A stretch of 23,096 nt of DNA from a virus: positions 1 through 23,096 of IMG/VR virus record IMGVR_UViG_3300027797_000150. One strand, given 5' to 3'. The translations under genes were made by a program, and so were the position numbers. A model generated the notes under the pieces. It ran no database searches. It had not been told where the DNA came from and saw only the letters and a list, made by a program, of their open reading frames with translations. Shown here piece after piece: positions 14,703-20,840 of the stretch; position 1 is the stretch's first letter, and each line of letters begins with the position of its first letter.

Positions 14703-15053
14703 ATGTCAACAGCAGTACTCGCCCCAACAACCATCACATTGAACATTGCTGGAGGATTAAGCACCAGCAGTATCGTCACAATGGCTATGCCGTTCGCTGG
14801 CAAGATCACAAGTGCTTATGTTGCCTGCACCACAGCACCCGTAGGTTCAGCACTTGTCTCAGACCTTAAAGTTGGTTCTGATGTCGCAGCAGCGTTCTCA
14901 ATCGCAGCCGCAGGAACTTCAGACCAAGGCACGCTTACCGCTGCTAATTGCGATTTCGCAGCCGGCGCCCTTGTCAGTCTTGACGTTTCGGCAGTTGGTT
15001 CTGGCACCGCTGGTTCAAACATCACCGTAGCTTTCACAGTCGTTCAAGCCTAA
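14703..15053 (+). CDS. Ala/Ser/Thr/Val-rich beta protein (116 aa), possible virion decoration or fibre-like protein
   Basis: The sequence is low in charge and alternates short beta segments (TITLNIAGG, GKITSAYVACTTAPVGSAL, ALVSLDVSAVGSGTAG, NITVAFTVVQA). It looks like small phage beta-sandwich proteins that I remember near head or fibre genes, with a central 'aagtsdqgtLtaancdFaaG' region. No signal peptide or catalytic motif is visible. The ATG at 14703 is chosen because AAAGGA stands 8 bases before it; an upstream TTG-started extension crosses the hairpin and the C8 run. It opens the three-gene plus-strand island. Probably structural, but the family is not identified. Confidence 0.75.
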   Translation: MSTAVLAPTTITLNIAGGLSTSSIVTMAMPFAGKITSAYVACTTAPVGSALVSDLKVGSDVAAAFSIAAAGTSDQGTLTAANCDFAAGALVSLDVSAVGSGTAGSNITVAFTVVQA

Positions 15054-15082
15054 GCAACAGCAACAACAAAGAGAGCAGCACT

Positions 15083-15787
15083 ATGTCTGGAATCATCGCA
15101 CCATCAATCGTCAACTTTGACTGGACCGTAAGGCAGAGCGACCCTTCTTACCTGAATGTGTCTTTCCCATTCCGTGTCAAGATTGAGTCAATCTGGTTCA
15201 CCACACAGCAACTCTACGGAGCAACCAATGGTCTTTGGAACACCACTGATGGTGAAGGTGGAAACATTTCCGTAGACATTGAAACGACCGAACGACTACT
15301 GCGCCTTGCAGCAGTCAAGACCAAGAACTCAAAGACACAGCATAGCCAGTACGACAATCCATCAGATTGGATGTTTGGCTTTGAGGATGTTGGCTACGAC
15401 GGCTCAGTGACTGACGAACTAAAGCCAACAATGTGGCTCGGCAACCCAGATGATGCTGCTGGAAGAGTTGGGGCATTTACACCACAGCCATACTTTGGCA
15501 ATGGCGTACTTGACCTGCGAAGCACAGCAGCGACACCTATTGACAAGGCCCAAGCATTAAACAATAGTTGGAACGAAGTGGAGCACAACGCAAATACCTA
15601 CCTTGCGGATGTTGCAGTTATGAACACAGACGAAATCCTTCAACTGTTTGTTTACGAAGATGGCGGCGACTGGACAGGCTATGAGAATGACGCAAAGGTC
15701 ACAATCTCGGTTGCTTACACTGGCATCCACGGCACAGATACACCATCGGCTTCAGCTAAGCCATGGACAGCATGGTGGAACGACTAA
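15083..15787 (+). CDS. Unrecognised protein, probably structural (234 aa)
   Basis: I do not recognise this protein. It is acidic, rich in Asp, Asn, Thr and Trp, and shows no transmembrane segment or enzyme motif. Segments such as SYLNVSFPFRVKIESIWFTT and DEILQLFVYEDGGDWTGYEN suggest a beta-sandwich or jelly-roll protein. The C-terminus (AKVTISVAYTGIHGTD, then PWTAWWND) ends in a Trp-rich tag. An AAAGAGAG purine stretch precedes the ATG by about eight bases. It follows the Ala-rich beta protein at 29 nt, and both could be exposed virion proteins, for instance a fibre or decoration with its partner. That remains inference from composition and neighbours. Confidence 0.7.
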   Translation: MSGIIAPSIVNFDWTVRQSDPSYLNVSFPFRVKIESIWFTTQQLYGATNGLWNTTDGEGGNISVDIETTERLLRLAAVKTKNSKTQHSQYDNPSDWMFGFEDVGYDGSVTDELKPTMWLGNPDDAAGRVGAFTPQPYFGNGVLDLRSTAATPIDKAQALNNSWNEVEHNANTYLADVAVMNTDEILQLFVYEDGGDWTGYENDAKVTISVAYTGIHGTDTPSASAKPWTAWWND

Positions 15788-15796
15788 TATCGCCTC

Positions 15797-16450
15797 GTGG
15801 CGAAATTACCATCAACATTTGCGCTTGATACTGGAAACAAGTTAAGCGACAATTTCTTTGACATCCGTTGGATCTCATTTGATCTAAATACCCAAGCACC
15901 GAAACGTTGGTACACCGTTGGCGAAGAACTGCCTGGTGGAGACCTAACCGAGTGGGGATGGGGGGAAGTTGACGCTGAAGGCCGTTTGGTTGTTAAGTAC
16001 TACCGTGAGGAAGTATTTGGATCAGAAGACGAAGTAACCAAACTCTGGTTTGTCCTTCTTGATGGGCGACATATCCAGCCTGCTCACTTTATTCTTCTTG
16101 GATTTGCAGACGGTAGATACCCTTGGGGAACAGTATTGGATGGGTCAGAAGCCTCTCAAGTCCTTGAGAAAGGGTACATGTCCACATGGGCCGCAATGAT
16201 TAACTGGCGCGCTGGAGACCCAATGATTCAGCAAATTACTACTGCCCCGAACTGGCGTCGCAAGAGACTTTCAGTCATGATGTTTGGTGTCTGTGATGTC
16301 GTTAACGCTTGCTACGGGTTTAGTCCTGGAATCGTTATTCATGGCGGTGCAATCACCACCGCAGACGGTGAGAAACTGCGAGATATCTATCCTGGCGGTA
16401 GCAGTCGAATAGATGATCGCATTGGTTCAGTTGGTTCTCAAGAATCGTAG
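15797..16450 (+). CDS. Unrecognised protein with weak GNAT-like C-terminal half (217 aa)
   Basis: The N-terminal half is rich in aromatic and acidic residues (WYTVGEELPGGDLTEWGWGE). The middle (LWFVLLDGRHIQPAHFILLG) resembles the central strands of an acetyltransferase fold. After that, ITTAPNWRRKRLSVMMFGVC resembles the acetyl-CoA-binding 'v.p.wRrrgig..l' segment, but the glycines of that loop are missing. IVIHGGAITTADGEKLRDIY resembles the 'h...lT.dG..la' ending of phage GNAT-like proteins. The start is a GTG nine bases after the previous stop without a clear ribosome site, so coupling is likely. The 3' end overlaps the HNH gene by 13 bp on the opposite strand. Enzyme activity is doubtful. 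Confidence 0.7.
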   Translation: MAKLPSTFALDTGNKLSDNFFDIRWISFDLNTQAPKRWYTVGEELPGGDLTEWGWGEVDAEGRLVVKYYREEVFGSEDEVTKLWFVLLDGRHIQPAHFILLGFADGRYPWGTVLDGSEASQVLEKGYMSTWAAMINWRAGDPMIQQITTAPNWRRKRLSVMMFGVCDVVNACYGFSPGIVIHGGAITTADGEKLRDIYPGGSSRIDDRIGSVGSQES

Positions 16451-16740
16451 GCGTGCTTAGCCAAACCAAGATCAAAGGCTAGTTGCGGGTAATTACCGAT
16501 TCTGTGATGACATTCCCTGCATACACACATCAGATTCTTCTCGTCAAGGATTGAACCACCCTGTGATCGCCTAACTAGTTCATGGACATCCACGGAGCGT
16601 TTCCTGACATAAGTGACCTTCTCGTCATGCGCAGCAAAGACTGGACACGCCTCGCACCAGGGTTTCTCCGAGAGAAGCCTCTCAACAAGCGGTCTCCTGA
16701 GTTTGTATTCTTGTTCCTTCTTCTTGGAACGATGCCTCAT
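16438..16740 (-). CDS. HNH endonuclease (100 aa)
   Basis: The protein is a short, free-standing HNH nuclease. A zinc site is formed by Cys29-x2-Cys32 (WCEAC) and Cys74-x2-Cys77 (VCREC). The catalytic core reads VDVHELVRRSQGG (His53, Glu54), DEKNLMCVC (Asn69) and CHHRIGNYP (His78). The start overlaps the previous stop as ATGA. Phage HNH proteins next to terminase genes often support cutting at packaging sites; this one lies in the same transcription direction as TerL but about 2.5 kb downstream, so either a packaging or a recombination role is possible. The start MRHRSKKK is strongly basic. Confidence 0.88.
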   Translation of the reverse strand: MRHRSKKKEQEYKLRRPLVERLLSEKPWCEACPVFAAHDEKVTYVRKRSVDVHELVRRSQGGSILDEKNLMCVCRECHHRIGNYPQLAFDLGLAKHAYDS

Positions 16741-17243
16741 GCGAGGTCAATATCAATCTCGTCAAACTTCCATTCGCCGGCGAGGCTGAACCACAAGGCC
16801 CTGTCAATCTCGGTCGGGTCGTAGTCAGCATCAAAGGTCATTTCCTTGTGCTTCTCAATAGCCCTACGCATAAAGTCGGCAGAGGCAGCAAACTCGCTCG
16901 GTTCATCGGACTCAATAGCATCAAGCCTGTCGCACTCGTCAAGACGGTTCTCCACATGGAAACGGAACCTGAGAACCTTCTTCTTGCGATCGTCAGCAGA
17001 AGCCTGGGCTTCGGCGAGCAGTTTGATTCCTTCGTCACCAAAGGATTTGTAACGTTCTTTGTCGTCCTCTTGGTGTTCGTCTATCTCAACGACCTGATCC
17101 TCAAGGTTGGCAAGGAGAACAAGGATGTGCTCGCGCCACCTTGAACGGTTCTCGTAAAGCCTGAGATATTTCCTCTGCTCCTCGGTAACCCTGTTCTTGA
17201 CGTCCTCGGCTACTAGTCGTGCGAACGAATCCTCGTTCATCAT
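16737..17243 (-). CDS. Charged helical protein (168 aa), unknown
   Basis: I do not recognise this protein. It is very rich in Glu, Asp, Lys and Arg and mostly helical: DVKNRVTEEQRKYLRLYENR, then SRWREHILVLLANLEDQVVE, then DERKKK-type basic helices and FADY-like acidic ends. A middle part (KKVLRFRFHVENRLDECDRL) could form a coiled coil. The ATG at 17243 has AGAGG seven bases upstream and lies inside the end of the preceding nuclease gene's trailer; a second ATG follows directly. It sits between a Cas4-like nuclease and an HNH nuclease, so it may be an accessory factor of DNA processing, but nothing in the sequence proves this. Confidence 0.72.
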   Translation of the reverse strand: MMNEDSFARLVAEDVKNRVTEEQRKYLRLYENRSRWREHILVLLANLEDQVVEIDEHQEDDKERYKSFGDEGIKLLAEAQASADDRKKKVLRFRFHVENRLDECDRLDAIESDEPSEFAASADFMRRAIEKHKEMTFDADYDPTEIDRALWFSLAGEWKFDEIDIDLA

Positions 17244-17247
17244 GACA

Positions 17248-18024
17248 TCACCTCTTCTTTGACCAGGCGGGGCAGTCTTTCTTGAAGGCGCACCAGTCGC
17301 ACAGTTTGGTCTTGTTTGTCTTGAAGTCGTTCGTTTCGCATGATGTCTTTAGTTCTTCCCAGGCTTTGGAGACAGTTTCCTTCATCTCGGTACGGGCCTC
17401 TATCGTTGGCTCGTAGGCTACTCGGGTTCCTTTGCCCTTGAGGTAAATGAGTTCAGCGTTAGAGACTTTGATCCCCATCGTAGTCTCAACTAGCTCGGTG
17501 TAGATCATGAGCTGCAAGCGTTTGTCCCTGTCGTATGGAGGCTTGGATACCTTGCCTGTCTTGTAGTCAGAGATGGTTGCGCCGTCTTCACCCATGATCC
17601 ACCTGTCGATGAATCCGAGGATTGGGACTCCCTCAATCAGACCGAAGACTTCGTTCTCAACGCCGTCTGGTTCAATTTCGTTTGGATCTTCCAACTTGAA
17701 GTAGTTCTCTACACAAGTCCACGCGTTCCATCTCATCATGTGCTGAGCGTATGGCCCGAGGTAAAGAACGTTCTCTGCGTGTTGCTGCCACTTGTCGTGC
17801 CATTGTTGAACCATAAGTGCTCTTGCGGCGTTAATGGTTCTGCCACCAGGTTCTATCCCGAATAGGGCTTCTAGAACCTCGTGGGTCATGTTTCCGACGG
17901 CCTGAGCCTCGGTTTGCTCTTCAGGGAGTTTGTCTATTCGGCTGTACTTGTACTTGAGAGGACATTGCAACCAAGTTGAAACCGAAGAGGGGGACATCCT
18001 CTCCGGCATCTGTACTGCGGTCAC
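17248..18024 (-). CDS. PD-(D/E)XK nuclease with Fe-S cluster, Cas4/RecB-like (258 aa)
   Basis: The protein begins MSPSSVSTWLQCPLKYKY, the usual opening of RecB/AddB/Cas4-type nucleases, with the first cluster cysteine at Cys21. His48 (GNMTHEVLEALF) and Asp140 (PILGFIDRW) precede the core ISDYKTGK (Asp153, Lys155), and a QLMIYTELVE helix follows. The last cysteines, Cys242, Cys245 and Cys251 (CDWCAFKKDCPAW), complete a four-cysteine 4Fe-4S arrangement. It probably resects DNA ends to make single strands for the Rad52-type protein encoded just upstream. The GTG at 18024 overlaps that gene's stop as GTGA; ATG 18009 is an alternative. Confidence 0.9.
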   Translation of the reverse strand: MTAVQMPERMSPSSVSTWLQCPLKYKYSRIDKLPEEQTEAQAVGNMTHEVLEALFGIEPGGRTINAARALMVQQWHDKWQQHAENVLYLGPYAQHMMRWNAWTCVENYFKLEDPNEIEPDGVENEVFGLIEGVPILGFIDRWIMGEDGATISDYKTGKVSKPPYDRDKRLQLMIYTELVETTMGIKVSNAELIYLKGKGTRVAYEPTIEARTEMKETVSKAWEELKTSCETNDFKTNKTKLCDWCAFKKDCPAWSKKR

Positions 18025-18716
18025 TTATTTACATACTCGCCGTTGAGCTGGATGCGTACGCACTCAGCAATGCAATTCTCAACTTGTGCGTCCGTAGCAG
18101 ACGACTGTGTTGGCTTCTTCTCGCCTGGATAAGTCATACCCCACCATTCAGAGAGAGCGTCTTTCTCGCCTTTGTCCATCTTTGAGAGATGACCAGAGAA
18201 TGTTTCCCACAGAGCAGGAGTGACTCCACCAGTCTTTGCGGGTTGCTTCTCCTGCACCACAGGCTGCTCGTACGCCTCATCGGCATACATTGCGTCTTCG
18301 GTGCGAGCAAGGTAGAGACCGAGACCGATTTGTTGAAGAGCCTTCTTGAGCGCGTCAGAAACAGCACCCTTGAACTCGTCGCCAAGATCCACGATGTCGC
18401 CAGTCTTCTTGCGCTTGATCTGCTGTCCGCCAACACCGTCGTATGTGGCGCTGATGCGTTCGTTGATGTGAGAGTTGTGCAAAGTTACAGTAACTCGCAC
18501 ATGGGCAATAACCCAGTCAGAGTCAATTGCGTCTCGACGTACGTCAATCACTTCGCTTGACCAGTTGCCTACTCCGATGACTTTGTTCATCTTGTTGATG
18601 ACTTCGGCAATCGGTAGATAGGTGAGTGCGCGACCACTCTTGTTTACGCTTCGTTCCATTTCAACGGGGAAAGGATCGGATAGTTGTTGATAAATATCAG
18701 TGCTAGTAGTTGTCAT
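18021..18716 (-). CDS. Rad52-family single-strand annealing protein (231 aa)
   Basis: The core (about residues 10-140) matches Rad52/Rad22-type phage recombinases. There is a helical start, GRALTYLPIAEVINKMNKVI, strands around WVIAHVRVTVTL and the signature VDLGDEFKGAVSDALKKALQ, which continues into QIGLGLYLAR. Such proteins coat single strands and anneal complementary ones. The C-terminal part (from about 150) is a linker and a helical tail likely to contact partners. GAGGAAC precedes ATG 18716 at good spacing. It is coupled to the Cas4-like nuclease by GTGA, so the two form an exonuclease-plus-annealase pair like those used in phage recombination. Confidence 0.9.
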   Translation of the reverse strand: MTTTSTDIYQQLSDPFPVEMERSVNKSGRALTYLPIAEVINKMNKVIGVGNWSSEVIDVRRDAIDSDWVIAHVRVTVTLHNSHINERISATYDGVGGQQIKRKKTGDIVDLGDEFKGAVSDALKKALQQIGLGLYLARTEDAMYADEAYEQPVVQEKQPAKTGGVTPALWETFSGHLSKMDKGEKDALSEWWGMTYPGEKKPTQSSATDAQVENCIAECVRIQLNGEYVNK

Positions 18717-18718
18717 GT

Positions 18719-19246
18719 TTATTGTTCCTCTGTGTCTGGGTCTTGGCCGTCAACGATAGTCATTGCCTGTCGTACGACGATTGATGTCTTTGGTTCGCCG
18801 ACCTCGCAGTATTCATCTGCGATTACGCCGATCTTGGATAGGTTCTTAACTCGCCAGTAAGAGACCGCCCCGTAGGACAGCATCTCTTTCATCATTTCCT
18901 CAGGAGATTTCATCACTTCTCCTGTATCCATGTCAACTGCCGAACTAATAATTCTGCGCGCTACCTCATCGGCAATCTCGGCGTGCTTCCAAGCCTTGCG
19001 TGGGGCACCGATGCGCTTCTCAACGATTGCTCCGTTAATTTCAATTTCTGGATCATCGCCCATCACATCTGCGAGCATTCCGGATACGTGTTCCCAAGCG
19101 TCGGCAATCATCTTCTTGATGGTGTGCAGCTCGGAAACTACAGCGGCCATCTCTCGTGGTGTGCTGCGAAGTTCAACAGCCTGTTGTGTTAATTCGTCAA
19201 TGATGGTCTCCAATTTGGAGACCCTTTCCTGTGGATCTGTACTCAT
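18719..19246 (-). CDS. Conserved phage protein of the recombination cluster (175 aa)
   Basis: The N-terminal 60 residues form a coiled coil (ERVSKLETIIDELTQQAVEL and on). The middle reads IEINGAIVEKRIGAPRKAWK, and the C-terminal half holds DMDTGEV, YWRVKNLSKIGVIADEYCEV. I recall a family with the same 'RkaWdHd ... d..TGEV ... yWRv..L...gi...yC' layout beside annealing proteins and RecB-type nucleases, with no experimentally known role to my knowledge. GAGGAACC precedes ATG 19246. It follows TerL by 34 nt, so a small-terminase role was considered, but no helix-turn-helix was recognised and the recombination context fits better. Confidence 0.75.
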   Translation of the reverse strand: MSTDPQERVSKLETIIDELTQQAVELRSTPREMAAVVSELHTIKKMIADAWEHVSGMLADVMGDDPEIEINGAIVEKRIGAPRKAWKHAEIADEVARRIISSAVDMDTGEVMKSPEEMMKEMLSYGAVSYWRVKNLSKIGVIADEYCEVGEPKTSIVVRQAMTIVDGQDPDTEEQ

Positions 19247-19280
19247 CGGTTCCTCGTTTGTCTAGGGGTAAGGATTATCT

Positions 19281-20591
19281 CTAAGCAATGATGATAGCCC
19301 GACTTCGCTGCGGAAGTCCAAGCCCAGCGAGAAATGAATATGCACCTACACAGGAGTCCACTTGGTCGTCATGGACGGTTGCTTCCGGGAAGGATGACAT
19401 CTCGTCCAACCAAGCCGTCAGCCATGAAGCCCTGACCACTCGAACATTGCCATTAGCCACGGCAGCCCCAAACGGACGCGCTCTAGTGACCTTGTCACCC
19501 GTCGCTCTAATTCCCGAGAAGTCATAGCCAGCAAGGACATAACGGGCATATTGGTCAATGAGGTTCTTGCCTGCCGAACCAGGTTCCTGCTCCATCCTGA
19601 TTGACACCGAAGGGCCGTCTTCCCTTGCCGTCCTACCAATGAGTTCCTCCACCTTGTCGCCCTTAACCCTTGCCCGTTGGACATCAAGCACCCATGCGAT
19701 GCCTTTATCAAACATGACGAGCGTCCCGACCGTCCAGTCGGGGTTGGGGTTTGAGTGGGTGGGTTCGGTTCCAGCAAGGTCCCAATACCTGACCACCCGA
19801 GCCGAACTAGTGGAAATCTCAGGTATCTCAAATGGATCAACTAAGACAAAGTCATCCCTTTGGAACAAGGTTCCGAGGGTTGTTGTCCACCAGTCGCCCT
19901 CTTCAAGCCTTCTGCGTTCAATCGGGTCAAGTTCCTGAAGAGCCCTACGGTACGAATCGGGGTCAATACCTGGGTTGTCGGTCAACTTGGAAGGTACGAA
20001 CACACGTCCGTATTCGTTCCCCTCAACCAAGAACCTCTGCCTCACCCAGTTAGGGGCAGGGTTGGAAGCACATCTCATCCTCAGGGGGACTTGAGACAAT
20101 GGCCCCGAGGAAGGACGGCGCAGACGAGAGAACAAATACCTGTAGTCGGACTCACGGATTTCGGTTACTTCGTCCATCCCGATGAACTGGAGCTCAACAC
20201 CCTTGTATCGCAGATAGTCGTCTTTGTTGTTTAGGTAGCCGAATCCAATTCGTGCGCCAGACGGGAAAGTCGCTGTGTAAGTGTTTGCGTTCCATCTGAT
20301 CTCATCGTGTGGAGCAATCCATTCCCTGAAGCGATCCATAAGTGCTCCAGGAAGAGTGAGGTCTTGCAGGGTACGACGAAAGAGAAGAGCAGAATAACCA
20401 GGAATATCTACATATTGAAGAGCAGCCATCAAGATGGCCGATGACTTACCTCCACCAGCAGCACCACCGAATAATGCTTCCATAGCGTTCGACCTAAGGA
20501 ACACCTTCTGCTGCATTGATGCCCTCTCGGGACAATACGGAGACTCCTTCGGTGTTAGAAACTCAAGAACTTTCTCCCAGTCTGTACTCAT
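19281..20591 (-). CDS. Terminase large subunit (436 aa)
   Basis: This is the ATP-driven packaging motor and genome-cutting nuclease. The ATPase domain has Walker A FGGAAGGGKS (41-50), Walker B LQFIGMDEVTE (Asp140, Glu141) and a coupling motif CASNP (174-178). The RNase H-fold nuclease domain supplies YWDLAG (Asp261), MEQEPGSAGK (Glu314 or Glu316) and VHDDQVDS (Asp398, Asp399). Length and order are normal, and all key residues are present. A GGAG ribosome site precedes ATG 20591. It is the first gene of its leftward operon and is divergent from the portal operon, unlike the usual terminase-portal arrangement on one strand. No small terminase was recognised beside it. Confidence 0.95.
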   Translation of the reverse strand: MSTDWEKVLEFLTPKESPYCPERASMQQKVFLRSNAMEALFGGAAGGGKSSAILMAALQYVDIPGYSALLFRRTLQDLTLPGALMDRFREWIAPHDEIRWNANTYTATFPSGARIGFGYLNNKDDYLRYKGVELQFIGMDEVTEIRESDYRYLFSRLRRPSSGPLSQVPLRMRCASNPAPNWVRQRFLVEGNEYGRVFVPSKLTDNPGIDPDSYRRALQELDPIERRRLEEGDWWTTTLGTLFQRDDFVLVDPFEIPEISTSSARVVRYWDLAGTEPTHSNPNPDWTVGTLVMFDKGIAWVLDVQRARVKGDKVEELIGRTAREDGPSVSIRMEQEPGSAGKNLIDQYARYVLAGYDFSGIRATGDKVTRARPFGAAVANGNVRVVRASWLTAWLDEMSSFPEATVHDDQVDSCVGAYSFLAGLGLPQRSRAIIIA

Positions 20592-20648
20592 ACCACTCCA
20601 TCTACTAGGATTTCAACCACCGCAGCCCAATGAATGTAAGGTGGTAGA
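20592..20648. promoter_or_regulatory. Divergent region between terminase and portal operons, with leader hairpin
   Basis: These 57 bp lie between oppositely transcribed operons. ACCACC (20616-20621) and GGTGGT (20640-20645) form a perfect 6-bp inverted repeat with an 18-nt spacer; the 3' arm covers the AAGGTGG ribosome site of the plus-strand gene at 20649. It could be a leader hairpin or an operator. I see no strong -35/-10 pair. Confidence 0.45.
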
Positions 20649-20840
20649 GTGAGATTACCGCGCCGTGTCCCCCAGAAGATCAAAGACGGAATAGGAGGTA
20701 GAGCTTTCTTTGCATACCTATCCCTGATTATCTTCGTGTTCGCCACGCCTATTGGAGTATTCATGATCAGCCCATCCTACGGTTTCATCTCGCTTGGCGG
20801 TGCCTCTCTTGTTAGCGCATGGATTCTAGGGGCTGAATAA
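20649..20840 (+). CDS. Small membrane protein upstream of portal (63 aa)
   Basis: The protein has a basic N-terminus (MRLPRRVPQKIKDG) and then two hydrophobic stretches, AFFAYLSLIIFVFATPIGVF and YGFISLGGASLVSAWILGA, which should be membrane segments or one hairpin. It starts with GTG, preceded by AAGG seven bases upstream, and its stop overlaps the portal start as TAATG, which strongly supports translation. The size and double-hydrophobic layout are like small holins, but holins rarely sit directly before a portal. A role in membrane attachment of head assembly or in superinfection exclusion is also possible. No family recognised. Confidence 0.72.
   Translation: MRLPRRVPQKIKDGIGGRAFFAYLSLIIFVFATPIGVFMISPSYGFISLGGASLVSAWILGAE

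Noticed and set aside
18719-19246. Small terminase subunit
   Set aside because: It neighbours terminase large, but no helix-turn-helix is evident and its layout matches a family I associate with annealase/nuclease clusters.
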